DNA of 64,000 bases from Bacillus siamensis KCTC 13613. GTDB lineage: Bacteria > Bacillota > Bacilli > Bacillales > Bacillaceae. Below the pieces are notes generated by a model. It was not told the DNA's origin and did no database searches. It was given only the letters and a program-made list of their open reading frames with translations. Shown here one piece after another: positions 36,238-47,952 of this stretch. A program made the translations under genes and the position numbers. The first letter of the stretch is position 1. Every line of letters begins with the position of its first letter. Where the stretch lies: assembly GCF_000262045.1 (NCBI RefSeq), contig NZ_AJVF01000039.1, positions 124,001 through 188,000 of the forward strand, read 5' to 3'.

Positions 36238-36627
36238 TTGAAAAAAACAATAAAAGTAGCCGCCGCAGTTATACAAAATGAAAACAATGAAATTTTATGT
36301 GCTCTACGTTCGCCAAAAATGTCTCTTCCTAATCTATGGGAGTTCCCTGGTGGAAAGCTTGAAGAAGGGGAGAATGCACAGGAAGCACTTGTGCGAGAAA
36401 TTGAAGAGGAACTGGACTGTAAAATTGTTGCAGGCGATGTGATAGCTGATATTCATCATGAATATGAGAAGGTCATCGTAAATTTAATATCAATAAAAGC
36501 GAAGATTGTATCAGGGAAGCCGGTAGCGAAAGAGCACGCAGAATTCAGATGGGTGCCTATCCATGAGCTTGAATCACTAGAATGGGCACCCGCTGATCTT
36601 CCGACAGTTTCTGCTTTAATTCGTTAA
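36238..36627 (+). CDS. Nudix (MutT-like) nucleoside triphosphate pyrophosphohydrolase
   Basis: 129 residues from TTG 36238, which follows GAAAGGAAG (36221-36229); an in-frame ATG at 36199 lacks a ribosome-binding site. The Nudix box is clear: GKLEEGENAQEALVREIEEEL (G-x5-E-x7-REU-x-EE), and NLWEFPGGK precedes it as in MutT/8-oxo-dGTP diphosphatases. The C-terminal AEFRWVPIHELESLEWAPAD matches the (d)NTP-recognition tail. It should hydrolyse a modified or normal (d)NTP to the monophosphate. Its 3' end overlaps the convergent helicase gene by 12 bp. Composition is clearly more AT-rich than the backbone genes, suggesting transfer as a unit with that helicase. Confidence 0.85.
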   Translation: MKKTIKVAAAVIQNENNEILCALRSPKMSLPNLWEFPGGKLEEGENAQEALVREIEEELDCKIVAGDVIADIHHEYEKVIVNLISIKAKIVSGKPVAKEHAEFRWVPIHELESLEWAPADLPTVSALIR

Positions 36628-39600
36628 ATCCACATACAAGTTTTCTGGGACAGGCTGATGGAGCTTCCATTTGACATTCATTGGCTTGTCTCCGTGGCTT
36701 GATACGTAATCTGCTTCTCCTAAATAAATAAATGGTAAAGTAATGTTGTGCATTTCAGTGAATTTCCTCACAAATAAATGAATATGGTATCCTTTTTCCT
36801 TATGATGAATAAAGTTTTGCCCTACGCTTGAAGCATGTGAGGTTTGATTTTGACTTTGCCAGTGAAAATGGCTAGGATCAATAAAATAATCTTTATATAG
36901 CAAATGATCTTCTACTTTTTCTGACTTATTCAAATTGATAAAGATTAAATAGTGATTTTTAACTCTACGTACACCCTCTCGCCAAGTCCCTTCCTGATCA
37001 GTTGACTGAAAAAGATAAATGAGTTCATTTCTAGTATAGGTTTGATACATTGTAAGCTTTATCTCTTTTGAAGTCAGGGTTTCAATATTATTCATTCTAC
37101 GATACTCCATAAGGCCGAATTGCACACGCTCCATGAGATAGTCCCCAAAAATAGGATCTTCTAAGATTTGGTTCACTTCAGGGGCTACCTCAAATGTATG
37201 ATCTTTAAAAGAGCCGAATGACCAATTCTGTTTCTGAACGGGCTTTGCTAAACGCTCCATTGCCCGTTCAATAAGATTATCATGAGTATTTGTTGTGATT
37301 TTGATATGAAATTGTTGCTCTAATGTCTCTTTTACTTTTTCGACCGTAATGATATTAGCATGAAAGGCACAATGCAAAATCAACCATTCATAAGGCCATT
37401 TAATAGGTAATTGCTGCTCTAATCTGGCTACCATTTCTACAACCATTGAATGATTGAGAATGAGCTGATCTGATTCGTTCAAATCGTCCATTTTCTTTTT
37501 TGTCTGTACCCATGACTTGTATTTCTTTATAAAAAAGGTAAGCCCAGGTGCCTGTTCGGAGTATAGAAAATCAATTAACTCTGGAGAGCGTCCTAGCTCT
37601 TGTTTAAATTGCTTGTATAACGTTTTCAGCATGGCATCTGAATTTAGTTTAATATGATCGATCTTATTCAAAATTTCTTTCTTCGTTACAGCTGAAAGGT
37701 CAACATATGATCCTCCAGGTAAATCTGCAAACTCATGCGTCACGGCCACTCGGAGGGAATCTTTATCAAACGATTTTTGGCTTGTTTGTCCAGATAGTGC
37801 GAGTGGAATAACGAATGACTTTTGATAGTTTCCGATAAAGTCCAGTATCGTTACAAACTCTTTGTCATCAGTTTTTCTTAGTCCCCGTCCTAATTGTTGA
37901 ATAAAAATCGTTGGTGATTCTGTTGGTCTAAGGAACAATAGTAGATTGAGTTTTGGAATATCTATTCCTTCGTTGAAAATATCTACTGTAAATATAAGTT
38001 CTAAACTGTGGTGCGGGTCCTCCAATTGTCGAATGATCTCTTGTCTTTTTGAAGGAGAATCATTTCCTGTTAAGTAAGTTGTATAAAATCCCAATTTGTT
38101 AAATTCATCACTCATGTATATTGCGTGTTCGACGTTTGTACAGAATCCTAAGCCAACCATTTTCTCGCCGTGAAATCCATACATGTTGATCATCTTAATG
38201 ATATATTCTACTCGTTTATGAGTTTTTAAATGATTGACTAGAGATTTCTCTTCGTACAGCCCATTTTTCACTTTTACTTTTTCGTAATCTACAGTATGAT
38301 CTGAAATTCCGAAATAGTGAAATGGCGCAAGTAGCTCTGCCTTTAGAGCGTCGCGAAGCCTGATTTCATAAACTACATTATGATCACAAATCTGAAGCAC
38401 ATCTTTACCGTCAAGACGCTCTGGTGTTGCAGTTAAACCTAATAAAAACTTTGGTGTAAAGTAGTCTAATACAGCTTGATAGGTAGATGCTTCAGCATGA
38501 TGGAATTCATCAATCACAATGTAGTCAAATTCATCTGTTGAAAAGGATTCCAAAGTTTCTTTTTTGTGTAATGTTTGTACAGTGCTAAATAAAAAGCGCT
38601 TATCTCTTTCTTTTTTTGTTCCAGTCAATAAACCAAAGTCTTTATGATTATTTGTGACTTTCTGGAATGTTTCGATTGCTTTTGTAAGTAACTCTTCCCG
38701 GTGGGCAAGAAAAAGATATTTATTTGGTTTAAATTGCTCAAAATCAAATGCTGCTAAAAATGTTTTTCCAGTGCCAGTGGCGGCGATGATGACGGCTTTT
38801 GTTTCCCCTTCGTTTCTTGTTTTTTTAAGGTTTCGTAATGCTTCTTTTTGCATAGCATTCGGGGACATTTTCGTTTTGTAAAGAGAGTTTTGAGCAACAA
38901 AGGAAGCACTTACTTTTTGGCTTCCTGCTTGGAATTCCTCATAGGCTTGTAAAAATTGTTCGTCAACAGGCTGTGTCTTTTCATTCCAAACCGTGTCAAA
39001 CAAATCTTTTGTTTGTTGATAAACAGGGAGATATCTGGTTTCGGGTAGTCTAACATTTAACTCATACCCTGTCGTAAGGGCAGCTTGCGATAGGTTTGAA
39101 GACCCTACAATGACACTATGCTGTCCAGAACAGCGTTCAAATAAGTATGCCTTCGTATGGAAGGATTTTTTATATTCATTTACAATTCTCAACTGAACAT
39201 TCTCAAATTGAAGAAGATGTCTTAATGCCTTTGGCTCTGTAATACCCATATAGGTTGATGTAATGATGCGTACAGGGACGTGTCTTTTAGCAAGCTCCTG
39301 AAGCGGAGGAATCAGGAGTTGAACACCAGACCACCTTGTAAAACTAACCATAAAGTCTACACGGTCTGCCGTTAACATCTCGTGTTTTAATGCTTTGAAA
39401 AAGTTATCATGAGTTTGATGATTTCCTAGCAGTTTCAGACGATGCAGAGAAAATTCATCTGAAACAGGAAGTTCCATTTCATTTAAGCTGTAGAGCACTG
39501 TGGAAAGCGGTAATGAGAAATTCGTATGTTGTCCCAGCTGAGATGAAATCTTCTCGCTCAGTTGAATCGCTTGTTCATACTGATTTTGATCCACAAGTGC

Positions 39601-39750
39601 TTGAAATGTCTCGCTGAGTTGTTTTGCTGTATGTAAAGTCAAAACCTCTGTATATTCTTTTGGGTTAACTGGTTGAATGTGATGTGGTGTTGGATAATGT
39701 TTTTGCTGTTGCTGAATTTCCTCATGGAAGCCTCTATGATTTCTCATCAT
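36616..39750 (-). CDS. PLD-nuclease / superfamily 2 helicase / DUF3427 fusion protein
   Basis: 1044 residues, three parts. (1) A phospholipase-D-like domain, residues about 105-260, with the HKD pieces His198-Thr-Lys200 and GSSN at 216-219. (2) An SF2 helicase, about 295-640: Walker A GTGKT 326-330, DEFHH at 414-418 (DExH box), TATPE 440-444, motif V region VDIFNEGIDIP and motif VI QQLGRGLR 618-625. (3) A C-terminal 400-residue region matching the DUF3427 type (KEIKLTMYQTYTRNELIYLF, then KNHYLIFINLNKSE, and a YHIHLFVRKF stretch). Expected activity: ATP-driven DNA translocation with phosphodiesterase cleavage, as in restriction-like defence enzymes. Start: two adjacent ATGs (39750, 39747) after AAGGAG. 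AT-rich, unlike its neighbours. Confidence 0.85.
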   Translation of the reverse strand: MMRNHRGFHEEIQQQQKHYPTPHHIQPVNPKEYTEVLTLHTAKQLSETFQALVDQNQYEQAIQLSEKISSQLGQHTNFSLPLSTVLYSLNEMELPVSDEFSLHRLKLLGNHQTHDNFFKALKHEMLTADRVDFMVSFTRWSGVQLLIPPLQELAKRHVPVRIITSTYMGITEPKALRHLLQFENVQLRIVNEYKKSFHTKAYLFERCSGQHSVIVGSSNLSQAALTTGYELNVRLPETRYLPVYQQTKDLFDTVWNEKTQPVDEQFLQAYEEFQAGSQKVSASFVAQNSLYKTKMSPNAMQKEALRNLKKTRNEGETKAVIIAATGTGKTFLAAFDFEQFKPNKYLFLAHREELLTKAIETFQKVTNNHKDFGLLTGTKKERDKRFLFSTVQTLHKKETLESFSTDEFDYIVIDEFHHAEASTYQAVLDYFTPKFLLGLTATPERLDGKDVLQICDHNVVYEIRLRDALKAELLAPFHYFGISDHTVDYEKVKVKNGLYEEKSLVNHLKTHKRVEYIIKMINMYGFHGEKMVGLGFCTNVEHAIYMSDEFNKLGFYTTYLTGNDSPSKRQEIIRQLEDPHHSLELIFTVDIFNEGIDIPKLNLLLFLRPTESPTIFIQQLGRGLRKTDDKEFVTILDFIGNYQKSFVIPLALSGQTSQKSFDKDSLRVAVTHEFADLPGGSYVDLSAVTKKEILNKIDHIKLNSDAMLKTLYKQFKQELGRSPELIDFLYSEQAPGLTFFIKKYKSWVQTKKKMDDLNESDQLILNHSMVVEMVARLEQQLPIKWPYEWLILHCAFHANIITVEKVKETLEQQFHIKITTNTHDNLIERAMERLAKPVQKQNWSFGSFKDHTFEVAPEVNQILEDPIFGDYLMERVQFGLMEYRRMNNIETLTSKEIKLTMYQTYTRNELIYLFQSTDQEGTWREGVRRVKNHYLIFINLNKSEKVEDHLLYKDYFIDPSHFHWQSQNQTSHASSVGQNFIHHKEKGYHIHLFVRKFTEMHNITLPFIYLGEADYVSSHGDKPMNVKWKLHQPVPENLYVDLTN

Positions 39751-39934
39751 AATCTCCTTTTTTATATCAATAATTCCATTTTATCACTACTTTTACCAAT
39801 AGGTAATACTGAAAAAGGAGAGAATAAAGTCCTATTAAGCGTTTATAAAAATAATGCTGAGGTAAGTTTGGTGGAGTATTCTTATATAGCAAAGGAGGAT
39901 CAATACTTTATATTTAATTGGTACATCCGTTAAA

Positions 39935-39949
39935 ATGTAAGCGTTGACA
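39935..39949 (+). promoter_or_regulatory. CcpA cre site overlapping the bglP -35 box
   Basis: ATGTAAGCGTTGACA matches WTGNAANCGNWNNCW throughout and contains the TTGACA of the promoter, so CcpA binding would exclude RNA polymerase. Confidence 0.8.
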
Positions 39950-39972
39950 CCCCATAAATCCAGTGCTAAAGT
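39944..39972 (+). promoter_or_regulatory. bglPH promoter
   Basis: TTGACA (39944-39949), 17-bp spacer, TAAAGT (39967-39972). The region 39780-39930 upstream holds only a doubtful short open frame. Confidence 0.75.
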
Positions 39973-40001
39973 ATACATATCAACCCAATATCATTCACCT
40001 A

Positions 40002-40031
40002 GGATTGTTACTGCAAACCGCAGGCAAAACC
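40002..40031 (+). promoter_or_regulatory. LicT ribonucleic antiterminator (RAT) of bglPH
   Basis: GGATTGTTACTGC followed by GCAGGCAAAACC is the canonical RAT sequence for LicT. Its 3' end overlaps the 5' arm of the terminator below, so binding of dephosphorylated-EII-activated LicT would prevent termination when aryl-beta-glucosides are present. LicT itself is encoded at 49392-50225. Confidence 0.9.
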
Positions 40032-40088
40032 TAAATTGCGTCAGACCGGGGAAGACCTCCGTGTGCTGTGCAGTTTAGGTTTTTTTTA
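40026..40088 (+). terminator. Leader terminator of bglPH
   Basis: AAAACCTAAA (from 40026) pairs with TTTAGGTTTT (from 40074), followed by a T-tract; mutually exclusive with the RAT. Confidence 0.88.
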
Positions 40089-40176
40089 TACCCTTTTTTG
40101 GAGGTGATGCTGATTTCATAACAAAAAAGCCGGAGAAAGGCGGCCACCTTTCGTCCGGCAGTTCCCCCATTTTTAA

Positions 40177-43440
<3,264 letters not shown>

Positions 43441-43521
43441 ACATAATGTTCAGGAGAAAGCCGGCAAGATTGACATTCAGCAAAGAGAGGAGGACAATAA
43501 AAGCAGAAAGGCGGGATTCAT

Positions 43522-43968
43522 ATGTTTAAAAAAATTCTTGCAGCAGTAGACGGTTCAGACATGAGCAGCAAAGCTCTGGATGCAGCGATCCATCTGGCGA
43601 AAGAACAGCAGGCGGAACTCACCATTCTCTATGCGGGACGTGAAGCCGTTGTCTCCACAACAGCCTTAACCGGCATTGTCTATGTTCCGGAAAACTTCAT
43701 TGAAGACATCAAACATGAAGTCGAGCAAAAAGGAGCAGCTATTCTGGAAGACGCTAAGCAGAAAGCGGCGGAAAGCGGAGTAAACGCGGAAAGCCTGTAC
43801 GTTCAAGGCGAACCTGCACATCAAATTTTAAACATAGCGAAAGAACAGCATTTCAATCTGATTGTCGTCGGAAGCCGCGGAATCAGCGGATTTAAAGAAA
43901 TGATGCTCGGAAGCGTGAGCCACAAAGTCTCACAATTGTCTCCTTGCCCTGTACTGATCGTTCATTAA
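43522..43968 (+). CDS. yxiE: Universal stress protein family YxiE
   Basis: 148 residues, UspA fold. N-terminal KKILAAVDGSDMSSKALDAA and the nucleotide-binding G-x2-G-x9-G(S) segment VVGSRGISGFKEMMLGSVSHKV are present, so it probably binds ATP. Third gene after bglPH, 81 bp downstream with its own ribosome-binding site (AAAGGCGGG). Role unknown. Confidence 0.9.
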   Translation: MFKKILAAVDGSDMSSKALDAAIHLAKEQQAELTILYAGREAVVSTTALTGIVYVPENFIEDIKHEVEQKGAAILEDAKQKAAESGVNAESLYVQGEPAHQILNIAKEQHFNLIVVGSRGISGFKEMMLGSVSHKVSQLSPCPVLIVH

Positions 43969-43976
43969 ACAGACGG

Positions 43977-44001
43977 CCCTGCTGATGCGGGGCTTTTTTT
44001 A
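43977..44001 (+). terminator. Terminator after yxiE
   Basis: GCCCTG / CGGGGC hairpin with seven T. Confidence 0.8.
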
Positions 44002-44115
44002 ATGTGATAAAACCGCCGTCTTCGAAAAATAGGATGAAATCTTCCTCTGAATCAAGTAAAATGGCTGTTAGTATTTGTCTGAATAAACAGTCAATGATAT
44101 GGGGGACGCGAATCA

Positions 44116-45027
44116 ATGCAAGCTAAACAAACATCAAATGCCGTTATCAAAATGGTCATTTCCATGGTCATTTTCGGATCAATCGGCTTTTTCTCAGAAC
44201 ATACGAATGTGCCTTCAATTGAACTGGTCTTTGTGAGATGTCTGTGCGCCTCATTGTTTCTGGGCGTTTGCTGGTTTGGTTCCGGACGGTACCGCACCGA
44301 ACAATGGAACCGGCGTGAGGTGCTGCAGACACTGGCCTGCGGATTTTTTCTCGTGCTGAACTGGGTGTTTTTATTTAAATCATTTGAGGAAACATCAGTG
44401 ACGATAGCGATTTCCGTTTATCATTTGGCACCGGTTCTCGTCCTTCTTCTAGGAAGCCTTATATACCGGGAAAAACTGCATCTTGTGTCCGTCAGTTCCA
44501 TCGTGATTTGTTTTCTGGGCACCGCTCTGATTTCCGGCATCAACGGAAATACATCATTTTCTCAGCTGATGGGATCGGGTATTATTTGGGCCGTGCTGGC
44601 CGCCCTTTTTTACGCCTTTACGACACTGGCCGGGAAAGGTATTAACAGCCTCAGCCCATATGCCGTCACCTGTTTGCAGACCGGATTGGGCGTCATCATT
44701 CTTCTCCCGTTCGTCCGTTTCGGCGCTTTTTCTGATTTGTCGCAGGTGAACTGGATCATGATTGTATCGACCGGTATCATCCATACGGGGATTGTGTATT
44801 TGCTCTTTTTTGACAGCTTGCGGTTTTTATCCACCCGGTTTATTTCAATCATCGTATTTCTTGATCCGGCAGTGGCGATTGTGCTTGACACCGTATTTAC
44901 GGGATTTCGCCCCGACCTTTATCAATCTTTGGGGATTGTGTTGATTTTTGCGGGAATGGCGCTGTCCTTGATTCGAAAGCATAAAGCCGTGCCTGCGGAG
45001 GCTCAGGCAGACAGCACCCGAATATAG
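44116..45027 (+). CDS. EamA/DMT-family metabolite transporter
   Basis: 303 residues with ten predicted membrane segments arranged as two EamA repeats (first about 10-140, second about 155-290). Typical elements are FGSIGFFSEH and VRCLCASLFLG in repeat 1, and ALFYAFTTLAGKGIN and FLDPAVAIVLD in repeat 2. Probably exports or imports an amino acid or other small metabolite; substrate not predictable. B. subtilis 168 carries wapA and several yxi genes in this interval, so this gene marks a different local content. Start ATG 44116 after GGGGGACG. Confidence 0.8.
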   Translation: MQAKQTSNAVIKMVISMVIFGSIGFFSEHTNVPSIELVFVRCLCASLFLGVCWFGSGRYRTEQWNRREVLQTLACGFFLVLNWVFLFKSFEETSVTIAISVYHLAPVLVLLLGSLIYREKLHLVSVSSIVICFLGTALISGINGNTSFSQLMGSGIIWAVLAALFYAFTTLAGKGINSLSPYAVTCLQTGLGVIILLPFVRFGAFSDLSQVNWIMIVSTGIIHTGIVYLLFFDSLRFLSTRFISIIVFLDPAVAIVLDTVFTGFRPDLYQSLGIVLIFAGMALSLIRKHKAVPAEAQADSTRI

Positions 45028-45029
45028 GC

Positions 45030-45053
45030 GGCCGTACCGGCTGCTTTTTTATT
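45030..45053 (+). terminator. Terminator after the EamA gene
   Basis: GCGGCC / GGCTGC hairpin (one wobble) followed by a T-tract. Confidence 0.65.
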
Positions 45054-45167
45054 TTGGGGCTTTTCAGCCATAACGAAAAAGCAGACAAACAGATCATGGA
45101 AAAAGAGGATAGTAATTGTATAATACTTCATGTGTTTACAATTTAAGAGATTAAAGGAGTGAAGGGC

Positions 45168-46232
45168 ATGAAAAAGAAGACGCGTCATCTCGCTTTCTTG
45201 GCTGCACTCGGCTTTGCGCTTTGTCTGGCCATCGTATGTTCCGCATCCAAGCAGGCAGAAGCGGCAGCGGCGTATCCGGATGTGATGCAGGGACTTACCG
45301 GGTTTGCGGGAAATGCGAAGGATCATAACGGAAAAGCAAAACCCGCCGTATCGGGAGGCCAGGGCGGCCCCGTCGTCTACGTCAGCAATCTCAATGATTT
45401 GAAAAACAATGCGGGCGGGACAGACCGCAAAACCATTGTCATCACAAGTGATATTTACTCCCCGGGTAAAGCCGTTGTGACAGTCGGCGCCAATAAAACC
45501 ATCGTCGGCTCGTATACCAGCCACAGGCTGATCAACATCTATCTGACAACAGGCTCCGGCTCAAACAATGTGATTTTCAAAAACCTCATTATCAGCCATA
45601 GTGCAGCCATTACGGGCAACAACGACATTCCGATGTACATAGCGAACGGACAGAATTACTGGATTGACCACGTGTGGTTTGAAGGGCACAGCTACAATCC
45701 GAACAGCCACAGCGATTTGGGAAAGCTTCTGTATGTCGGCGCCAAAGCTGATTTTGTGACGCTGTCTAATTCTAAATTCTCCGATCATCTGTACGGCCTG
45801 ATTCTCGGTTATCCGAATGATGATAACGAAGGACGCAATTATATCGGCTATCCGCACATGACGATCACCAACAACTATTTTAATAACGTCTATGTCCGTT
45901 CACCGGGCCTGATGAGATACGGCTATTTTCACGCGAAAAACAACTATGTAACCAATTTCAATTTAGGGTTCACCATTCATACAAACGCGACTGTCTTCTC
46001 AGAAGCCAACTACTTCGGCAACGGAAATGAAAAAGGCGGAATGATAGACGACTACGGGACGGCCCAATTTACCGACATCGGTTCATTCCCGTCGCTCATA
46101 GCCCCGAAATCACCGCGCACCGGCTGGAATCCGAGATCCAATTACAGCTACGGCACGCTTTCAGCGCAGGATGCCAAAAACTTCGCCCAATCCTACGCGG
46201 GAGCACAAAATACAAATCTCCGCTATCCATAA
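45168..46232 (+). CDS. pelB: Secreted pectin lyase, polysaccharide lyase family 1 (PelB-like)
   Basis: 354 residues. Sec signal peptide with basic start (MKKKTRH), hydrophobic core and AEA cleavage motif near residue 32. The rest is a right-handed beta-helix lyase: GLTGFAGNAK, TIVGSYTSHRLINIYL, FKNLIISHS, NYWIDHVWFEG and the conserved VRSPGLMRYGYFH segment with the catalytic-region Arg. The sequence pattern is closer to the pectin lyase PelB of B. subtilis than to calcium-dependent pectate lyase Pel, so cleavage of methylated pectin is likely. ATG 45168 after AAAGGAG preferred to GTG 45159. Confidence 0.85.
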   Translation: MKKKTRHLAFLAALGFALCLAIVCSASKQAEAAAAYPDVMQGLTGFAGNAKDHNGKAKPAVSGGQGGPVVYVSNLNDLKNNAGGTDRKTIVITSDIYSPGKAVVTVGANKTIVGSYTSHRLINIYLTTGSGSNNVIFKNLIISHSAAITGNNDIPMYIANGQNYWIDHVWFEGHSYNPNSHSDLGKLLYVGAKADFVTLSNSKFSDHLYGLILGYPNDDNEGRNYIGYPHMTITNNYFNNVYVRSPGLMRYGYFHAKNNYVTNFNLGFTIHTNATVFSEANYFGNGNEKGGMIDDYGTAQFTDIGSFPSLIAPKSPRTGWNPRSNYSYGTLSAQDAKNFAQSYAGAQNTNLRYP

Positions 46233-46236
46233 TACG

Positions 46237-46266
46237 AAAAACCGCCCTAGCAGGCGGTTTTTTTAT
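46237..46266 (+). terminator. Terminator after pelB
   Basis: AAAACCGCC / GGCGGTTTT hairpin followed by T-tract. Confidence 0.85.
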
Positions 46267-46475
46267 ATGAGTCAAAGGTTAGAAGTTCCTGTACTCCCTA
46301 AAATAACCTTTAATGTCTACTTGTATTATGGATTTGTATTACAAGTGGGGTATCTGTAAAATTTAAAAAAAGAACAAGTGAAAAAGCAGTCCCCGAATGT
46401 TCCGGCAAAACGTCAGGGTAAAGCGGCGGCGTTTCGCGTATAATGAGGGGAGCCTGACAGAGAAGGAGTTTAGTC

Positions 46476-47915
46476 ATGAATGAGTTTAATGAATACGCGA
46501 TCAGCCCCGATATCCAACGGGCGCTGAAAGGATTGCAATACACCGAGCCGACTGAAGTGCAACGGCGCGTCATCCCCGCCGCGCTGCAAAAAAAAGATCT
46601 CGTCGTCAAATCGCAGACGGGGAGCGGCAAAACAGCGGCCTTCGGCATTCCGATCTGCGAGCTTGCGGAGTGGGAGGAAAACAAACCGCAGGCCCTGATT
46701 TTAACGCCGACCCGCGAGCTTGCGGCGCAGATTAAAGAAGATATCACAAATATCGGCCGTTTTAAACGGATAAAAGCCACGGCGGTTTTCGGAAAAGCTT
46801 CTTTTGATAAACAGAAAACCGAACTGAAGCAAAAAAGCCACGTTGTTGCCGGAACGCCGGGACGAGTGCTTGATCATATAGAAAAAGGGACGCTGCCGCT
46901 TGAACGGCTGGCGTATGTGGTGATTGACGAAGCGGACGAAATGCTGAATATGGGATTTATTGAACAGGTGGAAGCCATCATTCAGCATCTGCCGAAAAAC
47001 AGAGTCACCATGCTCTTTTCAGCGACGCTGCCGGACGACGTCGAGAAGCTGAGCCGCACATATATGAAAGACCCTGAATTGATTGAAGTAAAAGCGGAAG
47101 GCCTGACGACAAAAGATATTGAGCATTTTGTCACCGGAACAGCAGAAGAGGACAAATCATCATTGCTGCGTGATGTCCTGATCACCGAAAATCCGGACAG
47201 CTGCATCATATTCTGCCGGACTAAAGAAAGAGTCATCCAGTTAACCGATGAGCTGGACAGGCTGGGCTATCCTTGCGATAAAATTCACGGCGGCATGGTG
47301 CAGGAAGACCGCTTTGACGTCATGAATGAGTTCAAGCGCGGCGAGTTCCGCTATCTCGTTGCGACCGATGTTGCCGCCAGAGGAATTGATATTGAAAACA
47401 TCAGCCTCGTCATCAATTATGATATTCCGCTAGAAAAAGAAAGCTATGTGCACCGCACCGGCCGAACGGGGCGCGCCGGACACCGCGGCCGGGCCATCAC
47501 GTTTGTGACGCCGTTTGAATCGCGGTTTCTGAATGACATTGAGACATATATCGGTTTCCGCATCCAAAAGCGGGAAGCACCGTCAGAAAAAGAAACAGCA
47601 GAACGGAAAGCGGCTTTTGCGGAAAAATTGAACGCCCGCCCAGACGTCAAAACAGACAGAAGCGAACAGTTAAACAAAGACATCATGAAGCTGTATTTTA
47701 ACGGCGGGAAGAAAAAGAAAATCAGAGCCGTTGATTTTGTAGGAACGATCGCCAAAATCGACGGTGTGACAGCTGATGACATCGGCATTATCACAATCAT
47801 GGACAACGCCTCTTACGTGGAGATTTTAAACGGAAAAGGCCCTCAAGTTCTTAAAGTGATGAAGAACACAACCGTCAAAGGGAAAAAGCTGAAGGTGAAT
47901 AAAGCGAATAAATGA
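46476..47915 (+). CDS. dbpA: ATP-dependent RNA helicase DbpA (YxiN)
   Basis: 479-residue DEAD-box helicase acting in 50S ribosomal subunit assembly. Q motif around [16 protein letters not shown], Walker A QTGSGKT (47-53), PTRELA, DEAD (about 152-155), SAT, and [10 protein letters not shown] motif VI. The C-terminal domain from about 404 ([25 protein letters not shown]...) is the RNA-binding domain that recognises hairpin 92 of 23S rRNA. Start after GAAGGAG. Confidence 0.95.
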   Translation: MNEFNEYAISPDIQRALKGLQYTEPTEVQRRVIPAALQKKDLVVKSQTGSGKTAAFGIPICELAEWEENKPQALILTPTRELAAQIKEDITNIGRFKRIKATAVFGKASFDKQKTELKQKSHVVAGTPGRVLDHIEKGTLPLERLAYVVIDEADEMLNMGFIEQVEAIIQHLPKNRVTMLFSATLPDDVEKLSRTYMKDPELIEVKAEGLTTKDIEHFVTGTAEEDKSSLLRDVLITENPDSCIIFCRTKERVIQLTDELDRLGYPCDKIHGGMVQEDRFDVMNEFKRGEFRYLVATDVAARGIDIENISLVINYDIPLEKESYVHRTGRTGRAGHRGRAITFVTPFESRFLNDIETYIGFRIQKREAPSEKETAERKAAFAEKLNARPDVKTDRSEQLNKDIMKLYFNGGKKKKIRAVDFVGTIAKIDGVTADDIGIITIMDNASYVEILNGKGPQVLKVMKNTTVKGKKLKVNKANK

Positions 47916-47917
47916 TG

Positions 47918-47952
47918 AATGACCTGCTCCCAGTTAAAGGGGCAGGTCATTT
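47918..47952. terminator. Bidirectional terminator between dbpA and yxiO
   Basis: ATGACCTGC-CC / GG-GCAGGTCAT inverted repeat with flanking A and T bases between convergent genes. Confidence 0.8.
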
